DNA of 64,000 nucleotides from Macrobrachium rosenbergii (Eukaryota > Arthropoda > Malacostraca > Decapoda > Palaemonidae), in NCBI RefSeq assembly GCF_040412425.1, contig NC_089795.1, forward strand, positions 86,314,230 through 86,378,229. The letters are read 5' to 3'. Below the pieces are notes generated by a model. That model did no database searches. It worked only from the letters and a program-made list of their open reading frames with translations, and had not been told where the DNA came from. A program made the position numbers and the translations under genes. Positions 10,750 through 24,906 of this stretch are shown here, piece after piece (within the stretch, counting starts at the first letter, position 1; each line of letters starts with the position of its first letter).

Positions 10750-13700
10750 GGATACAAACACTATGCGGTATTTACTTATAGCCTGTACTGCTTATGTGCT
10801 GTTATATAAAATATCAGAATGTATTATTTCATAGTATATACAATACACATGATCAGGAAATGTGACAGCCTAGTCACATTTCTAAGTTCACATAAAGGTG
10901 TGATCACACTGGGGTAAAACATGTCATAAATACATGTTGCCAATTTATCCCACACACATCACAAACAGGTGTAATATAAGTCAACAGCTTATTGGTATTT
11001 CTAACACATCGTACACTTATGTAGCATTTTCCAAAGGTTCATTCGCCACTGACGATCGTGGACTTGTTTTCTATCAGTTTTTGATATGCATGAAAAAAGT
11101 TGCAGATGTTTGTTTATTTTATGTTTTGCTTTAGTGTGGACATGCACTAAGGCTTGCATCACGGATTTACTCTTCACTGAAAAGTGGAAATTAGAGCATG
11201 ATAGTCTAAGAAATTGGACAACTAGGTGGGAGCACACCTAAGGAAATGGATGAAAACTATAATATGGCAATTTCAGCTGGGGGCTGAAAGGAAGCTGCAA
11301 AACATTTACTATTGTCTACAGTGTGCACAATGTACTTGGTACACTAGGCTAAATAAAGCTCCTTTATATGTGATAGCTTTTGTCTGTATTTAGGCCGCCC
11401 TGCAAGTTCAACTTTTTAACTGTTCTCTGTTTCACTTGATAAATAACTTTGGTACCTTAACCACATTCTCCTTACAGTATATAGAACCACACAGTACAGT
11501 ACATTATATCACTTGTCCAAGACACAGCAATTCAAAAAATGTCTCTCTCAAAACTGTGCTTGTTGCTCATCATTAACTTCTGACAGCAAAGTGTGATGCA
11601 TAATGAAAAATACATTTCAATATACCTTTTACTGATGATGTGGTAAAAAGGTTATTTGAAATGGTGTGGTATGTAATCACTTTATACTAGTGACAACTAA
11701 CATTTAATGGCTTTCTTGAAATATTTTGTTTTCTAACATATATTTGTATTATTTACTTCTACAAGTCATTTCAAGGTTGATTCAGATAAGTTTGCTGGTT
11801 TTGGACATAAGCACAGTGACAGCTTGTAGACTTCTAGCTGCATTGTTAACTCAGATTTAAGGTGTCCTCATTGATTCTCTTTATGAAAATTGCAATGATA
11901 GCTACACAACACCAAAAATAACCAACACATCATGGGATTAATTTGCCACATTGTTTTGTTTCATTTCTTGCTGTTGTTTGCACCTTCATCTAAGATATAT
12001 GTGGTTTGTGATAATCATAAAAGAGAATTGTATATCCAGTATGGTACAAGACTATGATACAGTAGGGGTTTCATTTTTGACCCCTTTACTTGGAAACTTA
12101 CTCCGTTGTCAACCTTATAATGATCTGGGTATTATTCTTTTGCAATTCAGTAATGGTGACAGCTAAACTCTCCCAATATATGAAATTTCTGATACTCATG
12201 TATTGATACAGGTATTCCAAGTCAAATTAGCAAATGAAATACCAAAATTTCAGAGCAGGCTATAATGAAATTTTAGTTCTAATTCAATTGTATTGACAGT
12301 AATTTTTCTTTTAAGAACTTAAACAAGAGATGAAGAACCCTAGTCATAAATCTGTATTTCAGTGACTAATCAGGTAATAAAGTTAATTCTAATGTTCAAT
12401 AACAGCCAGCACTCTATCACAGAGAAGCTGAAATAATTTTATCTTACTGATGAGTGGACTTCATATGCATTGCACCATTAAAGGCAAATAGGCCACTGTT
12501 CAGCATATTTAAAACAGTATGGAATTTTTCTTTTCAAAGTGATTCAGTCCAGCATGTTAAGGTAATGGTGATTACTGTACAGTGTAGAGAAATGATGAAT
12601 CTTTATAGCATCAAATGGCCTGAGGTTATGTAAAGTATTAAAAAGTTGTTTACCAAAAACACAGAGTTGGCCTTTCCATACTCTCATAAGGCTTGTCCAA
12701 GGGACTTACTCTTTGGTGAGAAATGAAAATCAGAGCAAGTCAATACTGTACTGAGGAAGTTGGACAGCTGAGTGGGAAGATAACAAATTGAACAAAATGG
12801 AAGTAAAAGGCAGGAAACAATGCAGTGGGGGACTTAAGGTCGCTACAAAGAACCTTTTGTATTGTGACACATGCTCAGTGACAACCAGTGTAAGTTAATG
12901 GTTTATGTGGACTATACTTTCTATAAATGCCACATTTCACTGATTCCTGAGAATATTCTACCCAGTTGAAGCAGTAGCACTAATTTGTTCTCACCATTCT
13001 CAGTAAATGAAGTTAACTTTAGGTAAAAGGGATTTGTATCTACAGTGTGTGAAAAGCAAATGTTAAGAAAATGACAAATTTTATTGATAATTTTCCCTTT
13101 ACAAAAGTCTAGGATTGATCAGTGAACAAGCTCACGGCAAAAAAAAAAAAACCTGGCAAGCAAACAAGGGGAAGCTTTTACTTTTGTAAAGATAGAGCTG
13201 TGTGCTTATCTCCACAATAACCTAATGCTTCATACATAAAACGAGTGACGTAAGGAAAGTCAAACATACAGTATTACTGTGCGTTATTAACACAACATTG
13301 AGCAACATGTAAATATCATAACCACACAAAGTGCATTTTCATTAGTGGAATATAAAAATAAATTAAAATTTGTAGGAAACTACCTAACATAAAACTACAA
13401 TAATGAATAATTAACTTTTTCCAACTGTGTAATCTCATTAGCAACTAATTTTTTATCATAACTGTGCATGACACACATTCTACATGACTGGTAAACAGTT
13501 GTTTCATTGTCTTTTGGTTTAGAAAGTGTTTGTCTCTTAATTCATGTTTGTGGCTGTCCTTGCAAATCTCACGGCATTTCTCATTTGATCATTTAATATC
13601 TTTTCAGAAGTTATATGAATATTCCAACACAACTCGAGATCATTTATAAACGTAATTAAAATCTGCATGGCGCTGAGTAGTTAAATATCTCTGAAGACTG

Positions 13701-16700
13701 ACCTTATTGGCTAAAATTGAACTGAATTTTTGCAAAATATCATGATATAAATACCTGGTCACACACTCCTCTATTAAAAATACCATACTTCTGCCATGAG
13801 GAAATGCATCCAAGATTCGTGTAAGTTTATGACTACAAAATCCAACACTGATCTTTACCAAGACTACAGTTTCAGACTCATCACACATTTTCTGATGCAA
13901 CCTTCTCTTTTAAATACAGTAAGACCTGTCAGTTGGGTGACTTACATGAAAGGCACTTTCTCTAGTTCAATACTGTAGTAAACTGTAAAAAGGACAAGAT
14001 TTACAATGGCAAACAAGACATCCAGGGGAGATAGATCAAAGAAAATGAAAAGAAGGGACTTTATTTATAAACATCTGTTCACAAAAATTATTCAGTTCTT
14101 GGGAAACTGCTACTAGTCTTTTCAGCCAAATGGTCTTGTCTAAAGGGCTTAAGGTAAGTGATAAAGCTAGCGGCATTTAGAAAGGAGATAAAACCAGTGT
14201 GACAGACTGCTACAGTGGTAATGCCTTAACACAATTCCCATCCCTTGCTCTCAAGTGATATCTGTTTACAGCACTCAGAAAGAGCCATCCTACACTGATG
14301 TTTTCAAATCATTTACCTAACAATGATACCTTAAAAATTTTCACATCATTGGACAAACAGGATATTTACAGAATGTTCCCAATGTCAGGTACCAAATTCA
14401 AATATTTCCATTTAACTCATTTATCAGCTTATCTATTATAACCAGTTACAAAGATGAAAACTGTGACAAGCAGGGCTAAGATAACAACTTAAGACTGCCA
14501 AGCACAAACTGCACAGAATAACAAACAAACCTAAGGACATTTGGTACAAGTGTAGTCAATATGTTAGTGCTATATCAAACTACGACTACCTTGTATACTG
14601 AAGGATCATTGCATCAGTATCAAGAAGCCTTCCAGCAGTGCATATTGCTAATAGAGTACACTACAGAATTTATAGCATGCTTTTGCCATCACAACAGAAT
14701 GGTATTGAGGTCATTTCATAAATAATTTTGTTATTAAAGTCAGTAGGCATGACTGACTTCATCTACCAACAAAATGCAATGGCAACAGTCAACAATGAGT
14801 TCTGGGTTAACCTTTCTAATCTGGTTAGAATCCCCAATGCTGCTAAATAAACATTAAAGAATCTAGCTTTCTCTGTGCTTACTGAAAAGGAATGATTTTT
14901 CTCATAATTATTATATACCTAATGCAGCTACCTTAATCACCACCACAGGATTGTTCCAATGGGTGCTCTATTTACTGCTGATGATCACTGACAAATGAAC
15001 TAGTAAAAAGCTTTGCTCATTATTCCTAGGCATCAGTAATCACTGCCATTCAACTACATTCCTGGGAAGTAAAAGGCATTGCAAAGGTGGAGGAGGATAT
15101 TAGGTCGATACGTGAAACATGAAACCACTGATACCATTTCCCAGCTTCTCCCAGTGTCACACTCCTCCATTAAGTAAGAGGGCTGAAGGGAGTTTATCGT
15201 GATTAGAATACTGAAATCAAATACTTTACCGTTTTAAAAACAAAACATTTTAAAACTAGTTTTTATATAAAGCCCCATTATTCACAAACTAACCTTATTC
15301 CATGAAAAGTGGACCCAGTCAGAATGACCCTAAGAGTTGAAAGAAAGGTTCTCCCATGCATGACTAGCCCACAGTCCACTGTCTGCCTACATCTTCTCTC
15401 ATCCATTCAAATTCTCATCAGGAACAGCAAAGGAAAAGGAGGGGGCACTAAAGGTTATGACTAATGGGTTTGAATTAAAACTTATTTGAAAACCGTTTCC
15501 TATACAAAAACCCATTAATTGTAATTTGCCTGAATTGTAGTTTAGGAGGATGAAGCAAAAGAGCCTCTGAAGAGAGAAGAAAATTCCGATACAAGGAGTC
15601 CATTTCCTGTTGTTGGCGGACAGCAGAGCCAACGACGAGGTCTGAAATCTAAGGTGCAATGGAAGACATATCAGCAGATGGTGCATGCACCAAACACCTG
15701 CGCATATGGGCAGGTATTCCATGGACAACATGCCCCCTGGTAAGGTTATCCAGCAGAGGAGAGGAGAGCACTTGAACCACAAAGGTGATGCTTCTGAGCT
15801 GGGTGAGGGCCACCTGAGAGGCCACTAAGAGCAACCAAGAAACTGTGGAAGTAACACAGGAGAAAAGTCTTGAGAGAGCTTGATTTTGGGGACTCAAAAA
15901 AAATGATGGATGTCAGAAAGAAGGCAGGAAAGACACTCCTGGATGTATGACTTAAGTGACCCCAATCTGCAAAGAACTCTACAGCTAACAGTATAGTAGC
16001 CCAAAATCAACTGGTGAAGCCGATACGGTCGCCATCAAGAAGTGACTTAAAGGTTCCTGAATGTCTGAGGAACTGCATGAGCCAAATGGCGAACAACCAC
16101 AAAAAGTTCTGCTGCTGTTAAGAGTCCATTCGTCTACAGGCAACCTGAAGATACATATGTGCTAAGAATGTTGAGCTATAAAACTGGAGATACTAGCCAG
16201 TATGCAAAGTAAATTACAAAGGAACTCATGAATATCAAAAGAGAAATAGGGCATTCATATGGACATGGTGGCTATCTGACAAGAATGACACCAACTTAAG
16301 CAGAAAGGCATGCAAAGAAAAATCTAAACAAACCCTTACACTCTAAATATTAAGGGGAAGGGAAATAAATACACAAACTTTCCAGAAAATGTAAGTGAAA
16401 GAGCAAATAACAGAGATATATATAAGAAAGCACAAAAAACAGGTTAGGACTCTGTGCCCACTTTAAATAAACTGCAAACCTCTGATGGGGCTGCAAAGAA
16501 GAAAGTTATGTTGTAGGTAGTGAGCAGACTAATGACTGGGCATGAGGGTGTAAATGTTTCTTCTAAGATGGTGGCAACTGGGTTCAATTGACATAAAATG
16601 AGGCTAATTATGATTAATGGGTCTCAATATAATGAAGGATAGCAAGTTTTTGAGCAAGAGTTGAAAACTATGAAGCTGACAGAGGTGTCAATGATATTTA

Positions 16701-18541
16701 CAGCGGCTAGGTTTAAGGCACAGGATGATTTTCAGTGTCAAAGAAGCACTATAAGATTAAAATCTAAGGGCTATATCCTATTTTGGAGCAACCACAACAC
16801 ACATCACACAGTACGAACAGTATCATGTTATGTCAGTCTTTGGGGATAAGGGCGTAATGAAACATCTTCACAATAAGCATGATAAGTAACAGTTAAATCA
16901 TGGAAGAGAACACCATATTTCTGAAAAAAAAAATAAGGAATCTTTTTGCCAGAGGAATTTGTTTGAGGGATGCAAGACAGCCACATAAAACTGAAACTAT
17001 TAATCGAAATGCTCGGCGGGGTCTTATCACAATCTAGACAATGTATACTTGTCATATGCATTTTAAAATAAATAACGTAAATCAATCAGGTTCTATGAAT
17101 ATAAAACTTACAAATATCTTGAACTATTATGCAATGATAAGTAGTACTATGGGAGCAATACATATATATAGATGAGGCAATAATTGCATCAATAAAAAAT
17201 CAATAATACTTTATATCTTTACAATATTAACAGTTTTTACAAATGTATGTAAAGTACAGTACTATGTTAGGTTCGCAAAACATGCACACAAGGCTGCTAA
17301 GGTTACTTTCAATAGTGGAATCCTTAAAACATGCACACAAAACTGCTAAGTTAATTTTCAATGGATGAACCTACTGTCAATGATGAGTGTACAGTCTTCA
17401 AGGAGTAGTGATGACAAATGGCATATCGAAAAAAGTACATTTTTCCGCAAATGTTTGACAATTAGGTTGAAATAACTTGCAAAAAACAAAATATACTTGA
17501 GAAATGTACTGTACTTCTTTCAACCTGAATGCTTTAGCCTTAGTTTCTTAATTCCAAAATCAGATCGAAAGTCTGCTTTGATAAAAACAAACTTTTTCTA
17601 CTGTTTCATATTAATCCTAATTTTTGGCACACCTCATTATAAACATAAGATCGATACTGTAATTTAATTCAGAAATAAATTATAAAAGTAAAAACTAAAT
17701 TAAGGTATCAATTCAGCGTTGGCCCTAAGCAAACAAATTACCACTCGTAACGATTCTCTATTCTTTTTCCAAACAATTTCAATCAAGCATAGATGGTAAA
17801 ATTATGTAAGGACTCTGAAGCAAAGAGTAATATTGTTCACAGGCTAAAAATACTTTCTTGTGTATGGTGGCAAAGCATGAAAGATTCAAATGGGTTATAC
17901 TTTTTGTAACATTATATGGTTGGTTCTTAATTTTTGACGCAGCAGTAACAAATTTTCGCTGCAAGAGACATGTACTCGTATGCTGAAAGATTCTAAACAT
18001 TCAGAAAAGGTGAAAGACCAGGGATTATTCAGATGAGTGCAAGCTTCCGTTATTACGATGAAGATACAGGAATATTCTGAGGAAGTAATAATGGCCAAAT
18101 TTTTAACACAATCAAACCAGTTTTGATACAAAGTATACGTCTAACTAGAACTTCAAAATAAAATGCACACAAATCATTGAAGGGTACAGCTTTTGGATGT
18201 TTGATGATTAAAAAACTCCAACTTAAAAATCTAGATCTCCACAAGTAGTTTCCTTTGGTTGCTGTAAATTTTTTCTCTGAACCCTGCCACAGCACATGTT
18301 TTGCATTAAATGCTGTACCTTCCTTGATGCAACAAATATACAAGCTTCTTGATATCTTACTCTACTGTACAATGACTAAGGTGGTTATTCCTGTGTTTAA
18401 GAAATACTTTATAGTGAAACATTAATGGAGTCAACTTCAGTCCTGCAAGACTTGTTGACAACAATGACTAAGGTTCTCCAGTTGAAAGTGGAATTACACA
18501 AAATTGCACTAAAATCTTTGGTTACTCTATACAGTCCTTAG
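10747..18541. other. Interval between the receptor and CDKN3 3' ends
   Basis: This 7.8-kb stretch lies between two convergent genes and probably holds both 3' UTRs. I see degenerate family-A repeat relics near 11145-11345 and 12680-12880 (CTACAAAGAACC is still visible in the second). Minus-strand open segments at 13640-13900 and 15399-15897 match nothing I know and lack convincing splice borders. No RNA gene is seen. Confidence 0.4.
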
Positions 18542-18622
18542 TCAGCGAGATACTGACCGATCTATGTCCTCATCCATCCATGCCTCAAAAAGTGCTCGGA
18601 ACTCTTGAATAAAGTTGTATTG
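18542..18622 (-). CDS. CDKN3: CDKN3 last exon and stop
   Basis: Acceptor GTCCATTTCAG. It has 26 codons and TGA, opening QYNFIQEFRALFEAW and ending in RSVSR, the same C-terminal pentapeptide as the human protein. Confidence 0.96.
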   Translation of the reverse strand, partial: QYNFIQEFRALFEAWMDEDIDRSVSR

Positions 18623-21600
18623 CTGAAATGGACAAACAAAGGATTTGTCACATTTTCATGAAACAGTTTAAGCAAACCAGAGTCATATTTTTAGACTTGG
18701 CTGACTGCATGGAAATTAAAAGTACTGTAGGTGAAAGTTGAACTCGGGTGGCCAAGGCAAGAGAGAGAGAAAAGGAAACAAAGGAAAAACCAAAGATGGA
18801 ATGTGCACCAACAGGCACGCTGTAGGACCTTCCCCATTAATTGGGAGGAAACTCCATACTAACTCACACAAGAACAACGGTCTTGCAGATTATGTAGATT
18901 TACCTCCTAAGGTTTCAGATTTTGTTAATGAAGCAAAATGACAAATTCCAGAAAAAATTTTACAGAGTATACTGTACTGTACAAGATAAAACTGGTATTT
19001 GCAAATTGTTTTCAAGCATATATGGGATACATAATGAAGGCACATAACATTTGGTAACTGCGTATTCATATAGCAGATGAACTGTAATCTTAAGGACGGT
19101 TTGAGTGTTATGTAATGGAATATGTCACATGCCAGAGTTTGCAATTAACAGAGTCCTAATTATCAATAATTATTAATCATGGGCAACTTCAAAATATAAT
19201 ACACATAGAGCCCTTTACTTGAATGTTTGAAAAATCTCAATTTTTCACTGACAGCCAATACAAAAAACCCATTAACTACGTATACAGCACCTGATGTCCT
19301 GTGAATAAAAATCTGTCTGGATACTAGCTGGTATTAAGCACTACAAATCGGCATTAGATGAGAGAGGAATCGTTAACTAAGTACATACCTTTACAGTTTG
19401 AACTGCCCTTGCTCCCCTGAGATCCCTTATGTGACAAATGGTTTGATCTGGCGTTAAGGAATTGTTGAAATATTGGAGAAGACAGGATGCAATGACACAA
19501 GCTCGGCCAAGGCCACCAATACAGCTGAAGAGAGATGAAGCATTTACTGTACGTAGCTACTCAATGTACTCGATAATACTAATGGGATCAGCTATTGAAA
19601 AATGGGTCTGTTCTGTAGAATAAAAAAGAAATATGTAGGGAGGAGCAGGGTTTTAGTTATACTGTACTGTTAACATCGTATCATAAATATTCGGTACGAT
19701 ATTTTCCTACCAAAGCACAGGCTAAAAGAACAAAATCAATATTAAAATACAGCCAAACACCAAATATTAAAATCTACTTGAATACCACAGTTGTTATATC
19801 AGCTCGGATACTTTCCTCCTCCCTACTTCAGAAACAAAGTTTTGTGTGAATTAAATTAATTCTTATCTTTTGGGAATACATTCCTATTAAAATCTGCACA
19901 CCAGTTTTCCTAGTTCTGTAGGACAACAAAGGACTGGCACTAAGTGAAGTTTAGCACTAAGTGAAGTTTATGCTTAGATACAGGAAATCTCATGAACAGT
20001 GAATGTGAAATTATGACAATTCATGTCATGTAATTTATGAATTTAAAGGTAATAACAATAAATAATGAGCATATAAAATATTCAATTTTGCTACATAATT
20101 TGAATGATTTAGCATGCTTGGATACATACTGTATAAAGTGGTACAAAATTCAATGCAACTTACTGAATTAAGATTTTTCGCTTGGCCTCCAAAGCTTGCC
20201 GTACTAAATCGATAATATCTACGACAGTTTCAACAGGTGGCGCTGTTCCGTCTAAAAACGGGAAGTGGTGGACTGTCAAACCTCTCATTTCGTATTCATT
20301 CATTAAGTTTGGAACTCTGTACTTTCTCAGTTCCCCTTTCGTCATCAGCATTACAACATCTGTGATGCCAAAATATTCAATTTTGTCTGAAAGGAGAAAA
20401 GCATCATGTACTGTACCATTTATTATGGATATAAAACAAAGGAAGGTATCAACTTATAAAGCACCCACATTTATGCATTTGACTAAAATGGAGACAAAGT
20501 ACAGTATCAGTCTTGTTACATAAAATTATCCAAAACAGTTCTCTGGTTAAAAGAGATTTCCTGATGATTGTGACACCCTGTCACCAGGTTAGGGGCAATT
20601 GCCACAGGAAGCAATGTTACAGTCAATTTATCTTCTAGGTTAAATATCCATTTCACACGTTATAGAACTGTGATACTGATTCCCAACTACAGCAATGAGA
20701 ATCATTACTTATTTATTACAAGGATAAGTTATTTCAATTCTGGTGTAATGGTCACAGCTGCAATTGTACAAAATCAATAAATCACAAGTATCTGTCTTAT
20801 AATATTGTAACATATAAAAGGCACAATATAATGAGCAAGACAGTTCAGTGATTAAGCAGAAAGCAAGATATGCGCATGTAATTACAACTCAAAAACAACA
20901 ATTTTACTATTACTGGATGGTAAGACAGCAATTACAGACTATAAAATCATTCTCTTCTAATTCAGATAATTAGAGATTTATCATGTGTGTAGATAAGTCT
21001 GCTTCTAAGAATTATAATTTCTACCTACTTACAGAATGCCATGACAAAGCAAAGATACTCATGATAATTTGAATTTTTTACACATATACATGCCAGAACT
21101 CTGAAATGGCTGCAATTAGATGAAAAAATTGAAATCTTATCCTTACTACATCCAAATCCTTGGGGTCAGCCCTGCGAGAGCAAAATTAATTAGCTCAGTG
21201 TTCTGGTTAAACTAATGTACTGTACTTAATATATGGGCCACCTTCAGTGAAGGCTGGTCTGGCTGTTGAAACGCAGTAACACAATAGTCAACTACAGCAG
21301 CATCAGTCGCAGGTGAGTAAGGGGGAAAGGGGCTCACCTAATCACTCACCTATCAGTGCCACTTATTCCCTCAACACAAAGACAAATGTGATGTTACTTA
21401 AAGGAGGGAATGAGATAAAAGGCTTCACATTTGTACATCTAACAAAAATGAATGCTGTCTTGAATTTGCAATTTCTTTCTACATCGGTACAAATACTCAT
21501 CTATCATATGGAGATTCACTCCCTAAATGACTTGTGCTGTTCTTCCCGCCTTGAAATGTCAGCTTTCCATCACTTATGTGAACAGATGACTATGAGGGAA

Positions 21601-24600
21601 CTCAATACAGCACACAATTGATGCATATGTATGGAAAAACTAGTTTTGAGCTATAAAAATTCAATCTGTTATCTTACAACTTCATCAATCATATGTGTGA
21701 CTCCTGTATGCTTGAGTATGCCTGTAGAATCAAGGAGATAACTTGGGGATTAAGATTAATGGACCAAGAGCCTGATAATTCAAGAGGGTTTTTCATAACA
21801 GGAATAAACTCATAGTGCAAAGCAAGGAGCTTGCATCTGGCAAGTCTCCTATGGTTTAGCATTGAAACACACCATTTACAAAGTGTAGAAACTAGTAATC
21901 CCAAAAGTCAATGTTGCTAGGTTTTACCATGAATGGCTGAATGAAGATGGAGTTACGAAGAAGATGAAAAATGCTCAGTGTCTTCCATCACAGGTAACAA
22001 TTGGCCTGCCACAACTATTGGTCCCAGCAAGTACAAATCCAAGCATTTGTGAAGGGTATCTTTAGTAAAAAGTAGCAAGGGTGGATTGGCACCAATAGAT
22101 ACCTGTACAGTAAACCCCCTCATGATTCATGGACTCACCTTGCTCAGAACATATCTAGCCATTATTCACGGTTCGCCCATTTGCGGTATTTTTCACTGAA
22201 AATATTCACTGATTACTGTATTTTCATAGAATTTTCATGAATAAATGCACTTTTTGTGATAAAACTACAGTATTAAAATACTCAGGTATATGCATTTTTA
22301 CAGGGTTTTTCAGTGTTTAGACTAGCAAAGTGTTTTTAGAGGGTTTTAAGTATTTGCAGATTTTAGCTATTTGCTAGATCCCCGACCTGTACTCAAATTA
22401 AAGGGCAAAACCAGCAAGAAGTCAAGATGGTGCTGATTTCATGGACCAGCAATTTTGCCTGCTCTGTTTCATCTACTGATAAGTTAGTGCAGGCTTTCAT
22501 GATTACTTACCATTGCCGGTGAGAAATTGCATTCTTCACACACTGCTTGCTTTTCTGCCCTGTAAAGATTACGCAGTGCTGAACTGCCCTCACTGGACAA
22601 ACCACTGGTCTGTCTTGTTACTTGTGACAAGACAGGAATAAGATGACAAAGGGTACTTGTCATCTGCATATCTCCTACATCCTGGCTACTTGTCATTTGC
22701 ATATTTTCTATGGAGTAAGGTATAAAACAACAGTCACACCATTACTCAATCTAGCGTGTGTGGCTTTAAGGCCTCATAGTGCATGTATCTTGGTGATGCA
22801 GACACTAACATAAAGACTGTTTTCAATGTGACCTCTAGCAATGATACCTCTTGAACCAGATCATACTGAGGCTTTATTAGATTGAAACTGTTCCCAAGGA
22901 GCATCCTTTTCAAAGAGCTGGATGAGCTTTTTCAATTCCACTAACTGAAAAATACCTGCCAGAGGGGGAACACAAAACCCATGATATATGAGACAGAATA
23001 ACTTGAATGGTTCAAAGAAAAATGAAATCTGTGATCACTGGAATAGAGGACCTGACTGGACGTATGCCCATTATTACACCAACAACAAAATCAGCGTCAC
23101 TTAACCTAGTAGAGGTTGTTGGCTGAGAATTTACAGTAGCCAGCAATGGCTGTGGGTACCATGGGACATAAACCTGGCACAATGTACTAAAATTCAGGCT
23201 GCACAATTAACAAGCAAGAGTTGTGAGACTGAAGGTGATTAGTGTGAGAATTTTCCTCCACCTACATCCAAATCATGTAACCACTATCTCTTCCCTTAAT
23301 ACCCTCAACATCAATTAGCGAATCAGTGCACAACAATCACATTCAGGCAAATGGACTACTTATAGTCACATGCAAGCTTGCCTGGCTAAGCAAAAGTAAT
23401 TAGAACAGTGCTTCCTACCCAAATTATGTGCTTCATCTTTGCTCTAAATATTGAATCCTTCACATAGTACACTGTTTTATGCACACTTTTGTGATTTTGT
23501 GAAATTATATTTATTTAACTTCTGCAGAGAAAAAATGGTGAGTTAAAAGTGTGGTTTGATTATGTACGAAGTGGACAAGAGAGGGATTCCTGCACAGCTT
23601 CAAAAATAAATTTTCACTTTAGAGAAAACTTACCTAGGTCTCTGGCAAGGTTCTGCCAAATATTTCTAAAACGACATCCGGGCAAACCACTGAGAGCTAC
23701 GCTTTGAGGACAATCCATGAACGACATATTAAGCCTGTGAAAAAAATAACCAACATGAATAGGAAATGTAAATAAAAGAAGAGAATTATTTTTGAAATAT
23801 ATCATATGCTGCACAGTTTGTTCACGACATACTGACCTTCCTACACTTTTACTTGTGCTACTTTATAACTTTGTAACAGTACGGACACAATAGTATATAA
23901 ACAGTATATTTGCATTAATGGATAATTCATCCTAATTTCTGGCTTAGTGAGTTATATAAATTTAGGCCATACGACTACTTGTCCTAGGATGTACAGTATA
24001 GTGAAGAATGAATTCTGAAAAATTAGGGTTTGTGTCACTTTAATCATCAGCTACTTCTCTCACAGTTCCCTAAACTTTGCTGGAGCTCCCAGTTACAAGT
24101 AAAAAGGTCAAAATAATTCACATATATGCTTCTGGGTGCAATATTTCCCTGAAGATATGCTGAATACACAAAATTTCAAGAACAGTTAAACTGGACTGTA
24201 GTTACATTTTGCCAATTTTACTACATTAGTTAATGTAAACATTAGCATAGCCTATAAGTATTCCATTTTCATTGTGAGGCATCTCCATACTGTATGCATA
24301 ACAAATCCTTCCCAACATCAAAGTAAATATTAAAAATTTAAAGTTGAAAACAAAAACATAGAAATAAAAATACAGTAAATAAGAAAATTAATATGAAAAA
24401 TATAAAACAATACTGGTACATGAAACATATATTTGGACATTCATAAAATAGATGAAAAGAGGGTATGATAAAAAAAAATACAAACATTAGTCAATCCAGT
24501 AGTGACAAAAAACATCTGTTCTTAACGTAGGAAGTGAGCATGAGATCGATCACATCCCATTTTGGCTACTTCTTGGACTACCCAACTATCACTTAGTATG

Positions 24601-24891
24601 GGTTAAAGAAACAATTCTGACTTAGCAATTAGTAGAGAAAAATAATGGAATGGTAAATCAATACAGTGATGTATATCTTGTACAAACACCTGACAATCTT
24701 CCCCAAATCAAGGAAACTTCTGTACACGGCACCAAGCTTACCCATCCTCTATACATACAGAATGTATCTATGGTAAACCATTCAACACTTACAGTACTTT
24801 GTATCAAGACCTACCAATCAATCTTCAATGGCTGTGTTGGTGGGGCAGCTGCCGAAAGCCCTGGCTCCTCTTCATCTGATGAATCAAACAT
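18542..24891 (-). CDS. CDKN3: Cyclin-dependent kinase inhibitor 3 / KAP phosphatase
   Basis: Five coding exons on the minus strand: 24906-24815, 23734-23634, 20386-20164, 19524-19389, 18622-18542. All have GT-AG borders and matching phases. Starting at the ATG at 24891-24889 the protein is 205 residues; human CDKN3 is 212. Family marks are the N-terminal MFDSSDEEE, LSGLPGCRF, the GELRKYRVPNL segment, HHFPFLDG with the general-acid Asp (D105), the dual-specificity phosphatase loop HCIGGLGRA (C135, R140; CX5R), RDLRGARAVQTVKQYNF, and the C-terminal RSVSR. KAP removes the activating phosphate of CDK2 when cyclin is absent and so controls S-phase entry. The exon holding the ATG opens five codons earlier without a stop. 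A short upstream coding exon is therefore possible, but the ATG aligns with the conserved start of homologues and I prefer it. The likely 5' UTR exon is near 27190-27330. Confidence 0.95.
19389..19524 (-). CDS. CDKN3: CDKN3 exon: phosphatase loop
   Basis: Acceptor CTCTCTTCAG, donor AAAG|GTATGT. It completes His and reads CIGGLGRACVIASC, giving the catalytic HCX5R. The usual Ser/Thr after the Arg is Ala here, as the next residues show (GRACV). It ends RDLRGARAVQTVK. Confidence 0.97.
20164..20386 (-). CDS. CDKN3: CDKN3 exon: general-acid region
   Basis: Acceptor CTCCTTTCAG, donor TTCA|GTAAGT. It encodes KGELRKYRVPNLMNEYEM and HHFPFLDGTAPP, and ends with CA, the first two bases of the phosphatase-loop His codon. 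Confidence 0.97.
20387..23633 (-). other. CDKN3 intron with one candidate exon
   Basis: A 3.2-kb intron. The only structured item is the 22511-22707 open segment with splice-like borders. No transposon family is recognised. Confidence 0.5.
22511..22707 (-). other. Possible alternative exon inside CDKN3 intron
   Basis: On the minus strand, CCTTACTCCATAG precedes and GCAATG|GTAAGTAA follows 197 open bases. It reads MQMTSSQDVGDMQMTS and ends YRAEKQAVCEECNFSPAM. Its phases do not fit as a frame-keeping cassette between the flanking CDKN3 exons. It would be a frame-changing alternative exon, part of a nested gene, or chance. Confidence 0.25.
23634..23734 (-). CDS. CDKN3: CDKN3 exon: LPGCRF segment
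   Basis: Acceptor TTTTTTCACAG, donor CTAG|GTAAGT. It encodes 33 full codons including ALSGLPGCRFRNIW, the best-conserved part of the N-terminal half of the family. Confidence 0.95.
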
Positions 24892-24906
24892 AATGCTGTC
24901 CAGGAA
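24815..24906 (-). CDS. CDKN3: CDKN3 first coding exon
   Basis: Acceptor CATTTTCAG, donor TTG|GTAGGT. It has the ATG and the acidic MFDSSDEEE, then an Ala/Pro-rich spacer, and ends in LKID plus the first two bases of a Trp codon. The five codons upstream of the ATG would be 5' UTR under my start choice. Confidence 0.88.

Noticed and set aside
13640..13900. Minus-strand 86-codon open segment
   Set aside because: No family recognised, weak borders, inside the likely CDKN3 3' flank. I could not support it as a gene.
15399..15897. Two overlapping minus-strand ORFs in different frames
   Set aside because: Overlapping frames, no known motif, no splice logic. Probably chance.
16661..18343. Several short ORFs on both strands
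   Set aside because: AT-rich chance ORFs beyond the CDKN3 stop. No family signal.
21313..21904. ORFs in the CDKN3 intron (102 and 71 codons)
   Set aside because: No motif, wrong strand or no splice borders. Intron noise.
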